Below are positions 26,426 through 35,853 of a DNA stretch of 64,000 nucleotides, piece by piece. A program made the position numbers and the translations under genes. Under the pieces are notes generated by a model. It saw only the letters and a list, made by a program, of their open reading frames with translations. It ran no database searches and was not told the origin of the DNA. This DNA comes from Sphingobacterium multivorum (GTDB lineage Bacteria > Bacteroidota > Bacteroidia > Sphingobacteriales > Sphingobacteriaceae), in the NCBI RefSeq assembly GCF_900457465.1, contig NZ_UAUU01000006.1, positions 62,001 to 126,000 of the forward strand. The letters are read 5' to 3'. Each line of letters begins with the position of its first letter. The first letter of the stretch is position 1.

Positions 26426-27624
26426 CTAAATAACTTTAAAATAAGTTCTTTTTCCTAATTTAATTTTAAAATACAGGTTCAAGTCAACCATTAGCTCCGC
26501 ATTCAGCTGTTTTATCGTATCAATCTGCACCGCACCGCCCATAATCAATCTTCGCATAGCTGACTTTGTTCCCCCTTTAGGAAATGACATAGATCGACCA
26601 GCTTAACTTGTTCACCAAACTGGTCGCGCAATAGTTGACCCGATACCTCCTCAAAGACCTTTTCTTCCAATTTCTTGCGCTGAAATTGCCTGACAAAATA
26701 ATCAACAGCACTGGTCGCAAACTCGTCGCCATGGTATTGAGCAACTAGATTCTGTGCAATAAGTTTCTTAATTTCCATTGGATTTTCCCCCATTTCAATA
26801 CGGGTTTTCATGCTAAGTTTGGTTTCCTGATTGAAATCAGTAGTCAAGTCAATATATTCCGGAATTAAATGATCAGGAATAGACATGGTTTTACCAAACA
26901 TTTCATTCGGTTCATCCAAAAGACCGATCGTATTGTTTAATGATTTACTCATTTTTTCTTTTCCATCCAGCCCGCGCAATAACGGCATACACAGCACGAT
27001 TTGCGGATCCTGTCCAAATGATTCCTGCAGCTGCCGGCCCATCGCGCAATTGAATAGCTGGTCCGTTCCCCCCATTTCGATATCGCTATTGACATGTACG
27101 GAGTCAAAGCCCTGCAATATCGGGTAAAGCAATTCATGCATGGCTATTGATTGGTTTTCGTTAAAACGCTTATTAAAATCATGTCGTTGCATCAACTGTG
27201 CAACAGTGACTTTCGATACCAGCTGGATAACAGCTGCAAAATTTAATTGATCCAAACAGTCTCCATTAAAAACAATTTTCGCTTTTGAAACATCAATAAT
27301 TTTAGACAGTTGCGCAATGTAGGTTGCCGCATTGTGAGCGATCGCATCCTGGCGCAAAGGCTTACGGGCTTTATTTTTTCCTGTAGGATCGCCGATACGG
27401 GCTGTAAAACTACCAACGAGGATCACGATTTCGTGCCCCAGTTCCTGAAACTGCCGTAGTTTCTTTAACACAACAGCGTGCCCTAAATGAAGATCCGGAG
27501 CTGTTGGATCAAAACCAAGTTTTATAATCAGTGGTCGGTTCTTTTCTTCAGCCTCCTTCAACTTCGATGCAAGTCCCTCCTTCGGTAAAATAATCTCGAT
27601 ATTTTCTGCTAACTCTTTTAACAT
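26426..27624 (-). pseudogene. tyrS: tyrosyl-tRNA synthetase, TyrZ-type, frameshifted before the S4 domain
   Basis: It attaches Tyr to tRNA-Tyr. The class I core is intact, with the HIGH-type DLHLGHAV and KMSKS in DGKEKMSKSLNN. The frame ends early at 26545 after LVDLCHFLKG. A G5 run on the coding strand (26571-26575) is one short: adding a G continues GTKSAMRRLIMGGAVQID ... KLGKRTYFKVI to a stop at 26426, giving 399 residues with the C-terminal S4-like RNA-binding domain. The N-terminus resembles the TyrZ branch rather than the usual Bacteroidota TyrS, so this may be a second copy. An IS1182 element lies 23 bases before the ATG. Sequencing error at the homopolymer is equally possible. Confidence 0.82.
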
Positions 27625-27647
27625 GGTGTGATATAAAATAAAAAAAG

Positions 27648-29415
27648 AGGCTGTCTCAAAAAGGCAGTCTCTTTTTTTTCATTATCTAAGGTTTATTATT
27701 TGTTTTAACGGTTTGATTTTCATATATTTATAGTGTAAACAAAAAGGATATATGCCATCTCAAAGACCTACTTTTAAGCCTTACTATCAGGACCAGATCA
27801 TGGCCATTCCTCCAACTTTGGACGAACTGGTGGCCAAAGGTCATCCGGTACGTATCGTTAACGATGTAATCAACCGGATCAACATCCAGTCCCTATTGGA
27901 CGCTTATAAGATAAAAGGCTGCTCCAGTTATCATCCGCAGATGTTGTTGAAAGTTTTGGTGTTTGGCTACGTAAGCAATGTCTACAGCAGTCGCAAATTG
28001 GAAACGGCGTGCCGGGAGAACATCAATTTCATGTGGCTGAGCGGCATGAGCTATCCCGACCACAATACCATCAACAGATTTCGAGGCGTTCGTTTGAAAG
28101 AAGCACTTCGTAGTGTATTTGAAGAAGTTGTCAAACTCCTGTCCGAAGAAGGTCTGCTGAGTATAGAAGATGTTTACACCGATGGCACCAAGATTGAAGC
28201 CAATGCTAACAAATACACCTTTGTCTGGAAAAAAGCTATCCAGACCAATAAGGAGAAGATGAAAGCTGCCTTAAAAGATATTTGGGAATACGCCCAAAGT
28301 ATCGCCAAAGCAGAGGACAACCTTCCGGAACCTCCCGATCTGACAACAATTGACCGCGAAAAAGTTCAGGCTACGGTCGATAACCTGAACCGGGTCTTGT
28401 CCGATAAACCTTCGGTAAGCAAGAAGATGAGGGCAAAGTTGCGCTATGCGACTAAAAACTACCCGGCCAAGATTGTTCAATATGAAGAGCAGGAAGTAAC
28501 GCTTGGAGATAGAAATAGTTATAGCAAGACAGATCCCGATGCTACTTTTATGCGCATGAAAGAGGATCATATGAAAAATGGCCAGCTCAAACCAGGTTAT
28601 AACATTCAGATATCTACTTCCAATCAATACATCGTCAATTACACCATACATCCCAACCCCACAGATACCACAACGCTACCCGGTCATCTGGCACAACATG
28701 AGGCGAGCTTTGGGGAAATACTGAAAACCATTACCGCAGATGCTGGCTATGGCAGCCAGGAGAACTATGCGTTACTAGAAGGGAAAAACATTGGGGCCTA
28801 TGTGAAATATGGTATGTTTGACAAGGAGCAGAAAAAGAGTTATTCGGGCAAGAAGCCATTCTCCGTTGATAAACTACATTATAACCCTGCAAAAGATTGC
28901 TATATCTGTCCAATGGGACAGGAAATGAACTGCATAGGTCTATTTACACAAAAGACCTCCACAGGTTTCGAGCAAAAAATAAAAAGATATCAGGCAAAAA
29001 ACTGCACAAACTGCCCATTGAACGGTGCTTGCCACAAATCACAGGGCAATAGAATCATCCAGATAAATGAACAGCTTGAGGCTTATAAAGATAGAGCATA
29101 CGGATTGCTTAACAGCGATGTCGGTATAGCCAAAAGAAAACAGCGATGTCACGATGTCGAACCAGTCTTTGGAAACATAAAACAGAACCACGGGTTCCGA
29201 AGATTTATGCTCCGCGGTAAGGAAAAAGTGTCCATAGAATGGGGTTTATTGGCTATAGCGCAAAATCTAAGGAAAAAAGCAGCTTAAAAAGCTACTTTTT
29301 GTTCTTTTTCTTCCCAAATGAACAGTTCTGTGAAATAATCAACAAACAACTCACAAATCTATCGCATAGCCATATTTAATAAAAAAGCTGCCTCAATAAA
29401 TTTGAGACAGCTTCT
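27648..29415 (+). mobile_element. IS1182-family insertion sequence
   Basis: The ends are matching inverted repeats. The left end begins AGAGGCTGTCTCAAA (27646-27660) and the right end read backwards begins AGAAGCTGTCTCAAA (to 29415), with one mismatch over 15 bases. Each end also folds on itself. The left hairpin AGAGGCTG/CAGTCTCT is followed by T8 and can terminate transcription in either direction. A single transposase gene fills the interior. No convincing target duplication is seen. The left end stops about 23 bases from the tyrS start codon. Confidence 0.88.
27752..29287 (+). CDS. IS1182-family DDE transposase
   Basis: A 511-residue intact transposase. The N-terminal DUF772-type domain (HPVRIVNDVINRIN, YSSRKLETACRENINFMWLSG, DHNTINRFRG) is followed by the catalytic core. 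The first Asp is expected in VYTDGTKIEANANKY and the second in TITADAGYGSQENY. A Cys-rich segment (CYICPMG, CTNCPLNGAC) precedes the Glu region DVEPVFGNIKQNHGFRRFMLRGKEKV. GC is somewhat higher than that of its neighbours, as expected for a mobile gene. Confidence 0.93.
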   Translation: MPSQRPTFKPYYQDQIMAIPPTLDELVAKGHPVRIVNDVINRINIQSLLDAYKIKGCSSYHPQMLLKVLVFGYVSNVYSSRKLETACRENINFMWLSGMSYPDHNTINRFRGVRLKEALRSVFEEVVKLLSEEGLLSIEDVYTDGTKIEANANKYTFVWKKAIQTNKEKMKAALKDIWEYAQSIAKAEDNLPEPPDLTTIDREKVQATVDNLNRVLSDKPSVSKKMRAKLRYATKNYPAKIVQYEEQEVTLGDRNSYSKTDPDATFMRMKEDHMKNGQLKPGYNIQISTSNQYIVNYTIHPNPTDTTTLPGHLAQHEASFGEILKTITADAGYGSQENYALLEGKNIGAYVKYGMFDKEQKKSYSGKKPFSVDKLHYNPAKDCYICPMGQEMNCIGLFTQKTSTGFEQKIKRYQAKNCTNCPLNGACHKSQGNRIIQINEQLEAYKDRAYGLLNSDVGIAKRKQRCHDVEPVFGNIKQNHGFRRFMLRGKEKVSIEWGLLAIAQNLRKKAA

Positions 29416-29610
29416 TAGCTATAAATAATAATTGAATTTCTTAATTTAATAGGCATAGGGGTCCCGAACGATTATCGGGCGATAATAATTAAAGAAAAAT
29501 GGAAGACGTAATATGTTGTTCATTTTCTTCATTGTTTGACAAAGGTAGCGCTATATTTTTTAAATTCAAAAATATTCGCATCCACACTTGCTTGGATATG
29601 CATTTTTAGA

Positions 29611-30450
29611 TTATCCACCCGTATTTTTACCCGTCAATTTTCCCGCTCCATTATAAACATACTTTTCTGTATTCCCTTTATCCTTTTTCTCCACGACCTT
29701 TTGCACTAACAATGAATTCTTAAAATACTCATGGTAAAAGCAGTTATTAACGCTATATTTCCGCTCAACAAGATTATTATTCTGATATAGATCCGTGTAA
29801 TCAATTTTAGCTTTCCGATAGGTATGTTTTAGTAATTGACCATTGGCATCAAATGACTTTGATTCCTGTACCTGACCACCACAATTCAATTTGGCACTGT
29901 ACATCAACGTATTGTCTAATCGATAGTCGGCTCTGGTATGGTCAAAATCATTTTCAACCGTGTAATAATTATCAAAAAAGACTTTTGTCACTTTTTTACC
30001 CCTATTGGCAGCTCGGTAGAATACCGTCTTTTCCTGACTGATTTTCCCATTCTTAAAATTACGCTGCACACTTGAACTATCCGTTATCATATATTGAAAG
30101 TCTGGCAAGGCAGCAGATCTCACATTCATTTGCTCCAGCACACCATGCCGTACGATAACATCACCGGTACGCCCATCTTTTTCAATTTTAAAATCACCGT
30201 CGACAATGCCATCCTGATTAATGGTAATAAATGCATTGGAAAGTCCCATAAATTGATTCTTCTGCAGAATATATTTACCCTGTTTCAATTTCGTCTCCTT
30301 ACCTTTTTCTAGTATCCGGATGGTATCCTTTGGATATTCCGACAAATGCAATTGATAACGATCTTTGTCCAAGCGAACATACTCTTGCGCAACTCCCAAC
30401 TGAACAGCTAAACACAAGCATAATAATAGGATAAAGCGTGATTTCGACAT
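29611..30450 (-). CDS. secreted repeat protein of unknown function (YwqK/MORN-like)
   Basis: About 279 residues from ATG 30450. The frame extends to a TTG at 30471, but Met at 30450 gives a normal signal peptide ending GVAQ. The mature part has repeated strand-turn units of the kind 'GKISQEKTVFYR', 'FDANGQLLKHTYRK', 'YNGAGKLTGKN', like the YwqK/MORN-type surface repeats common in Bacteroidota. No enzymatic motif is seen. The 323 bases between the transposase stop and this gene contain the IS right end and otherwise nothing I recognise. Confidence 0.6.
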   Translation of the reverse strand: MSKSRFILLLCLCLAVQLGVAQEYVRLDKDRYQLHLSEYPKDTIRILEKGKETKLKQGKYILQKNQFMGLSNAFITINQDGIVDGDFKIEKDGRTGDVIVRHGVLEQMNVRSAALPDFQYMITDSSSVQRNFKNGKISQEKTVFYRAANRGKKVTKVFFDNYYTVENDFDHTRADYRLDNTLMYSAKLNCGGQVQESKSFDANGQLLKHTYRKAKIDYTDLYQNNNLVERKYSVNNCFYHEYFKNSLLVQKVVEKKDKGNTEKYVYNGAGKLTGKNTGG

Positions 30451-30592
30451 AATGTAATAAAATTGTTGCAATCATAGTAATACAATTATTACACCAAAAA
30501 TTAAAGTACAGTTGATTTTCCAAACAATTCCCCAATACGATAGATGCTGTAGTACCCTCATATTGCAGAACAGACAAGCTTAATCGTGAAAT

Positions 30593-30632
30593 GAAAAAAG
30601 GGGAGTTATTTATCAATAACTCCCCTTTTTTC
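30593..30632. terminator. bidirectional terminator
   Basis: GGGGAGTTATT and AATAACTCCCC pair around a short loop and are flanked by A6 and T6, between the SH3 gene and the YwqK-like gene. Confidence 0.85.
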
Positions 30633-30678
30633 AAAGCCAATTGGTACTGGTACCCATCGTATGAATAACATTCGAGAA

Positions 30679-31098
30679 CTAAACAGACTCTAAATATTGT
30701 GCATAACAATACCCTTCTTCATTATCTTTGGTTCTGACCAACCACCATTGATCATTAGCCTTACTAATCAATGTGATGATTTCTCCTTTAGCAGCTTTTC
30801 CCACGATAGGCTGGTCTGTACCGGGACCTTTTCGAATGTTCAAATTGCTATTTTCTGTTATAACTTTCACCTGGCTTCCGGGCACTTCTGTAGCCACATC
30901 TACATTTAAGACCACATCTCCGGTTTGGAAATTACGATCTATATTACCGTAGATTTCCCAGAGCTTATTTTTCACATCTGCTGTTGGTGCGGTACCACGA
31001 ATTTGTAATACGCCATCCATTTCGGCATAGTTCAAGTCATTTACACCTGAAGACTGTGCCGTATCTAAAAGAACCTTATATTTTTCCTGCAATGACAT
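30679..31098 (-). CDS. BON-like plus SH3b domain protein
   Basis: 139 residues. The first 75 residues look like a BON/LysM-associated region (VNDLNYAEMDGVLQIRGTAPTADVKNKLWEIY). Residues about 78-139 form a bacterial SH3 domain (LNIRKGPGTDQPIVGKAAKG, QWWLVRTKDNEEGYCYAQYL). There is no signal peptide. It is co-directional with and 12 bases downstream of the BON lipoprotein gene, suggesting a shared envelope role. Confidence 0.75.
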   Translation of the reverse strand: MSLQEKYKVLLDTAQSSGVNDLNYAEMDGVLQIRGTAPTADVKNKLWEIYGNIDRNFQTGDVVLNVDVATEVPGSQVKVITENSNLNIRKGPGTDQPIVGKAAKGEIITLISKANDQWWLVRTKDNEEGYCYAQYLESV

Positions 31099-31110
31099 AA
31101 TTTCACTAGT

Positions 31111-31617
31111 TTATTTTTTGACAACAATACCGCTTAAATCTACTTTTTTGGGATTTAAGTTATCCAAACCTTGTTTTAAAGTAATTATCTTAGCTTGCTC
31201 CATAGTACCTGTAACTGCGATCACACCGTCCTTTACACTGGCCTGTACTGTAGGAAAATCCTTCATAAACGTATTCACTGCTGCGCCAAGTACCGCATCA
31301 TTATTGGATACCTCAATAGGAGCTGGCGTTGAAGACACTGGTGCGCTAACGATAATATTGTTTTGAATAGACTTGACGTCTTTATCACCTGCTGTTTTAG
31401 CAATCGATTCCACTTGTTGCTTTTCTTCTTCGGAAGCAACTGTACCACTTAAGATAACTTTCCCTTTTTCAACTTCAACGTCGACTGTTTTACGCCCCGT
31501 GAGTGCATTTTCGATCTTTTCTTCCAACTTATCATCAGACAAACCTGATTTGCATGCCGTGAAGGAAAGTACAACCGTGGTTGCCAATAGACAAAATGTT
31601 AATTTGCTCAATTTCAT
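31111..31617 (-). CDS. lipoprotein with two BON domains
   Basis: 168 residues. The signal peptide ends in lipobox FTAC (Cys22). Two BON domains follow: about 28-90 (VDVEVEKGKVILSGTVASEEEKQQVESIAK) and 105-168 (VQASVKDGVIAVTGTMEQAK), each with the conserved central Gly. BON domains bind phospholipid or peptidoglycan-linked partners, so an OsmY/DolP-like envelope-maintenance role is plausible. It is the first gene of a pair with the SH3b protein. Confidence 0.82.
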   Translation of the reverse strand: MKLSKLTFCLLATTVVLSFTACKSGLSDDKLEEKIENALTGRKTVDVEVEKGKVILSGTVASEEEKQQVESIAKTAGDKDVKSIQNNIIVSAPVSSTPAPIEVSNNDAVLGAAVNTFMKDFPTVQASVKDGVIAVTGTMEQAKIITLKQGLDNLNPKKVDLSGIVVKK

Positions 31618-31852
31618 AAGACCAATTTTAATTTATTAATTCCAACAATAATCCTAACAAACTCCCTACACAATTGTTTGTTCATTTTTTTTTAAACTTA
31701 AATTCCCTTGCCGGATCGTAATTATATAATTAAATTTAGGAGCAGAGGTATTCATGATGGTTTCATTCGGATCATTTTCTCCGCTACGGTTATAAAAAAC
31801 GCTTTGAGTAACAGATACGCACGTTGATTATTCAATCAAACAGCTATTAATT

Positions 31853-32956
31853 ATGGGATTTTTGAACACTATTTTTGGTAAAAAAGAAAATAAAAAGGAC
31901 AGTATAACGGAGTTTTGGGATTGGTTTAAAAAAAACGAACAGGCATTTTTTCAAATCGTCAAGGCTGGAGAACAAATTGATCAGCATTTTTTCAGCAAAC
32001 TTTCGCCGAAGATCGATGCTCTTCGCAAGGAGCTGTATTTTTTAACGGGAATGTACGATGATAACACCGCAGAACTTGTAATCACCCCTGACGGTGTCAT
32101 CAAAAACATTGCGTTCGTAGAACATCTGATCGCTTCTGCTCCAGCATTAGCGCATTGGAAATTTACCGCATTAAAACCCGCTATTGCGGATATGGAAAAA
32201 TTCAAAATCACGATGTATGGCTTCACTTTTGACATCAAGGATATGTTCTTTTATCCCATTCAACATAGATACCATCCGGATGAAGTTGATATTGTTATTG
32301 TTCACCCCGATTATACGGAAGAGCATAAGGCCAATATTTCCCATGGTATAGAAATATTTCTCGAAAATTACATTGGTGAATTGAACTCGATCATAGCCAT
32401 AGACAACCTGAATGTAACCTCAAAAGAGCTTGCAACAGAAGAGCTGATTCCACTAATTAAATTAAAAGACTATTTGATCTGGCGGGAAAAGGAATTTGTG
32501 GAAAAATATACCGACGTTAGACACCTAACTGCAGATGATACATACACCGCTTTTGAGGGCACCCTGGAGAATGACTTACCCATATTTGCCATCATAAATA
32601 CGACCTTATTAGACTGGGATGGAAAAGCTTCTCACCCCTGGATAGTTACATTAAAGATTAGCTATGACGGAACGGCAACCAATGGTATGCCCAATCAAGA
32701 GACCTACGATTTAATGGATAAATTTGAAGAAGAATTAATGAACAGTCTTCCAAATGATATTGGATTTCTTAATATCGGTAGAGAAACCGCCGATAGTCTA
32801 AGGGAAATTTACTTGGCTTGTACAGAATTCCGAAAAGCCTCACGAACGATTGATCGATTAATCGAACAATACAGGGAAATTCTTCAAATTGATTATAGCA
32901 TCTACAAAGATAAATACTGGAAAACCTTCGAACGATTTTATAAACAAATAGAATAA
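31853..32956 (+). CDS. DUF695 domain protein
   Basis: 367 residues, no signal peptide. The C-terminal half carries DUF695 (about residues 230-365: FAIINTTLLDWDGKASHPWIVTLKI, then FLNIGRETADSLREIYLACTEFRKASR). The N-terminal half begins with ITEFWDWFKKNEQAFFQIV, which is the usual start of this longer Bacteroidota form. Function is unknown. The L,D-transpeptidase gene follows after 61 bases. Confidence 0.78.
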   Translation: MGFLNTIFGKKENKKDSITEFWDWFKKNEQAFFQIVKAGEQIDQHFFSKLSPKIDALRKELYFLTGMYDDNTAELVITPDGVIKNIAFVEHLIASAPALAHWKFTALKPAIADMEKFKITMYGFTFDIKDMFFYPIQHRYHPDEVDIVIVHPDYTEEHKANISHGIEIFLENYIGELNSIIAIDNLNVTSKELATEELIPLIKLKDYLIWREKEFVEKYTDVRHLTADDTYTAFEGTLENDLPIFAIINTTLLDWDGKASHPWIVTLKISYDGTATNGMPNQETYDLMDKFEEELMNSLPNDIGFLNIGRETADSLREIYLACTEFRKASRTIDRLIEQYREILQIDYSIYKDKYWKTFERFYKQIE

Positions 32957-33017
32957 GTCTCCCGTACAACTGCCATAAGTTCTACTAAAAGTACTTGATG
33001 AATTATGCTTTATTTAT

Positions 33018-33641
33018 ATGAATAAAATCATTCTTTTGATTATTATCCTTGGCATTGGCCTTATCACATACAAAACCATTCAAAGGAACACGCTTTTGGC
33101 CGTTGTTGATAAGGAAGAAAATGCCCCTTCAGACTCTTTCCGCTATACGACGGCAATAAAGGAAGTAAAAAAACGCATCACAAACAACAAAACGTACAAT
33201 AGTGACATATCCTTTCTCTTGGATATGAGAAGACCCTCGGGAAGAAATCGTTTTTTTGTCGTCGATCTAACAACAGACCGGATTCTTGATCAGGGCCTGG
33301 TGGCCCATGGATCCGGTTCCGAAACCGGAAAAAAGAACCATTTGCAATTCAGCAACACGGATAACTCTCATGCGACGTCGCTAGGTAGCTATGCTATCGG
33401 CAGCTTGTATAATGGGAAATTTGGAAAAGCGTATAAATTATACGGCTTAGATAGCTCCAATAGCAATGCATATGCTAGAGACATCGTTCTACAAAAATAT
33501 GACCGCATGCCCTACGATGAACAAGTTGATCCAGTATGCCTCAGTGAAGGATGCCCTATGGTAAACGTCGAATTCTACAAAAGACTACAGAACCTAATTG
33601 ATTCCTCAAAGAAACAGATCATCTTACATATCTATTACTAA
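33018..33641 (+). CDS. murein L,D-transpeptidase catalytic-domain protein
   Basis: 207 residues with an N-terminal membrane anchor or signal (about 3-20). The catalytic region contains HATSLGSYAIG and the Cys-bearing signature CLSEGCPMVN, in which the second Cys is the expected nucleophile of YkuD-like L,D-transpeptidases. RNRFFVVDLTTDRILDQGLVAHGSGSET, spread over about residues 75-105, is the usual family lead-in. It probably remodels peptidoglycan crosslinks in the periplasm. Confidence 0.85.
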   Translation: MNKIILLIIILGIGLITYKTIQRNTLLAVVDKEENAPSDSFRYTTAIKEVKKRITNNKTYNSDISFLLDMRRPSGRNRFFVVDLTTDRILDQGLVAHGSGSETGKKNHLQFSNTDNSHATSLGSYAIGSLYNGKFGKAYKLYGLDSSNSNAYARDIVLQKYDRMPYDEQVDPVCLSEGCPMVNVEFYKRLQNLIDSSKKQIILHIYY

Positions 33642-33645
33642 TTAT

Positions 33646-35145
33646 CTATATATCTTCTTTCATCAAACGCAATAAAACCTGATAAGGATTTTGAGACATA
33701 ACGAGAGCCTTTAGCCAAGCAAGAAAGCCCATAACAAACAAATCCTTATTTTCCTCATTTTTTACCAGAGCTTCAACAGCTTCCCGAAAGGATTTCACTT
33801 GAATAATTGTAGGATTTAAAAGATATTTCTCCACCAATTTAACAAAATCAATCACTCTATTTTCCTTTACATTCAGTAAGTATTTTTTATACCTACCGAC
33901 AAAGCTTTTTAATTTCAAGGTTGCCAAATCGATATGTTTGAATTGGATATGGATCAGAATTTCAAGCAGACTCTTCCGGATCGTCCACAACATGCCCATT
34001 TTCTTCTCGTACCAAGCATCTGTTCGAATCAACTGTCGAAGCTCAATCAATGCTGTTTTATCTTCAAATTGCGTTAAAAACATCACTAAACACAACTGTA
34101 AATCTGCAAGATCAACCTCGTTTGATTTTGCTGGCGCTTGTTTAATCCCCGCCCTTAATACGGAAAGACCTTTTATTCCATCGCCGAGGTAATGGAAATT
34201 CAATGCCATCAACAAATAGCACCGCAACTGAAACTGGGTTCGAAAAACCGCGTTTCCTTGGGATAAAACTTCTTTCAAGCGTTCTAAATACACCATGCTT
34301 TCGTTGAAAAATCCATTCCTCAAATTAAAATTGGCCAGATAGTACAAAATATGGAGATAGTAGAATAGGTTATGCTTCGATTGTTGATCGTACGTCATCA
34401 AAAAATTGTCTGCAGTTTTTAAAAAGGAACGAACCAGTGTATAGTTTTGATGTATTGCGGCATACTCATTTGCAATGTACAGAAGTTGATAGAGTGATTT
34501 AAATGATAAGAGATCATCCAAAGAAATACGGTACTTGCTCAGCGTACTCAAAATCAACTTATTGAGATCAATTATTTTTGCTTTCAAATGAATAGCCTGC
34601 AGTTCAGAACGTAATAGTGCATAAGCTATCTGAAATTTAGCCTCCCGCTGCAACTTTTGCTGAGTTTCGGTAAAACGATCGATGAGCAATTCCAAATTGA
34701 CAGTCAAATCTAAATGGGCATATTGTAGTCTGATTTGCAAGATTTCATTCAGCAAGCTAAACTGTTCAAGAACAAGAGCCTTTTCCTCAGCCCGTTGAAG
34801 GCATTTAAATCCAATCTTGATGAACTCGCTTTCCAATAGAAAACGCCCCACAACAAATAATCGCAACGCCTCGTGAGCCTCACTGTTGTCTCGTTCAAAA
34901 ACCTTATTTGAAAGAAAAAACAAAAGACTATCATGAAGCCTCTTTCTCAACGCGTGATAAGCATCCCGATTTTTAATGGGGTCATATAACTTTTTCAGCT
35001 TATTTATATCATCAGTTTCTATAATCTCAAGTAGCTTGATATTTTTCACATCATTACGCTTGTTCTTTCGTTTCAAAAAGGCTTTAAAACCCTTAATATC
35101 ATCTTTATTCAATAATAACATCAAATCTGATATCGCGTCTGCCAT
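33646..35145 (-). CDS. large all-helical protein of unknown function
   Basis: 499 residues, nearly all predicted helix, in repeated antiparallel pairs that look like divergent TPR repeats (for example LLYIANEYAAIHQNYTLVRS and LLMALNFHYLGDGIKGLSVL). No signal peptide, membrane segment or catalytic motif is visible. Related proteins occur widely in Sphingobacteriaceae without a known role. It is convergent with the L,D-transpeptidase gene, 4 bases apart. Confidence 0.65.
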   Translation of the reverse strand: MADAISDLMLLLNKDDIKGFKAFLKRKNKRNDVKNIKLLEIIETDDINKLKKLYDPIKNRDAYHALRKRLHDSLLFFLSNKVFERDNSEAHEALRLFVVGRFLLESEFIKIGFKCLQRAEEKALVLEQFSLLNEILQIRLQYAHLDLTVNLELLIDRFTETQQKLQREAKFQIAYALLRSELQAIHLKAKIIDLNKLILSTLSKYRISLDDLLSFKSLYQLLYIANEYAAIHQNYTLVRSFLKTADNFLMTYDQQSKHNLFYYLHILYYLANFNLRNGFFNESMVYLERLKEVLSQGNAVFRTQFQLRCYLLMALNFHYLGDGIKGLSVLRAGIKQAPAKSNEVDLADLQLCLVMFLTQFEDKTALIELRQLIRTDAWYEKKMGMLWTIRKSLLEILIHIQFKHIDLATLKLKSFVGRYKKYLLNVKENRVIDFVKLVEKYLLNPTIIQVKSFREAVEALVKNEENKDLFVMGFLAWLKALVMSQNPYQVLLRLMKEDI

Positions 35146-35286
35146 AGCTTAAATTTAGAATTAAACAAATATATTAAACAAAATTATATCGTCAGTATTC
35201 TTATAAAATCAATTTTTAAAATAATCAGCTACTGTGGATATTTGAATCATAAAACAACAACAAATTAAAACTAAAACAAGAAAATT

Positions 35287-35754
35287 ATGGAACCGCTAAA
35301 AAACATGATTGAAGAAAAAAAAGCTGAAAGAAATTTAAACAAAAGAAACCCCTTTAAACCAACAGGCGCCTTTATCGGAGCTTCATGGACCGCACTATTG
35401 GTTGGTACCGTTGGCTATTGTGTAGGTTTATGGAATGCAACAATGGCATTAAATGAAAAAGGGTATTATTTTACAATTTTACTATTTGCGCTATTTGCCG
35501 TTATCTCCGTTCAAAAAAGTGTAAGAGATAAAGCAGAAGGACTAGCAGTTACCGAGTTATATTATGGTTTAAGTTGGTTTGCAACAATTGCCGCCGTCGT
35601 GCTATTAACCGTAGGCTTATGGAATGCGGATCTGCTCCTAAGTGAAAAAGGATTCTATGCCATGTCCTTCTCATTGAGTATTTTTTCAGCTATCGCCGTT
35701 CAAAAAAACACACGTGATGCAAAACTGATCGATGACAATGAAATAAAACTTTAG
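35287..35754 (+). CDS. YiaA/YiaB-type inner membrane protein
   Basis: 155 residues with four membrane segments arranged as two repeats of one module (WTALLVGTVGYCVGLWNA...EKGYYFTILLFALFAVISVQK and FATIAAVVLLTVGLWNA...EKGFYAMSFSLSIFSAIAVQK). The repeated GLWNA and VQK...RD marks identify the YiaA/B domain. Its function is unknown. Confidence 0.88.
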   Translation: MEPLKNMIEEKKAERNLNKRNPFKPTGAFIGASWTALLVGTVGYCVGLWNATMALNEKGYYFTILLFALFAVISVQKSVRDKAEGLAVTELYYGLSWFATIAAVVLLTVGLWNADLLLSEKGFYAMSFSLSIFSAIAVQKNTRDAKLIDDNEIKL

Positions 35755-35763
35755 CGGGTGCCT

Positions 35764-35797
35764 ATCCTGCAGCCTCTGCCTAGCAAGCTGCAGGATC
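35764..35797 (+). terminator. terminator-like hairpin after yiaA/B-type gene
   Basis: Perfect 10-bp arms ATCCTGCAGC and GCTGCAGGAT, then CTTTAAAT. It lies 10 bases after the stop codon. Confidence 0.6.
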
Positions 35798-35814
35798 TTT
35801 AAATCCCTCTTAAG

Positions 35815-35853
35815 CAAAAAAGGAAGAGCATTTCATTGACTCTTCCTTTTTCT
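35815..35853. terminator. bidirectional terminator before histidine kinase end
   Basis: GGAAGAG and CTCTTCC arms with flanking A6 and T5 runs. It most likely ends the minus-strand regulator/kinase transcript. Confidence 0.75.

Noticed and set aside
29360..29440. Target-site duplication around the IS1182 element
   Set aside because: Both flanks contain ATAAA-like stretches, but in such AT-rich sequence the match is not convincing and does not abut the repeat ends.
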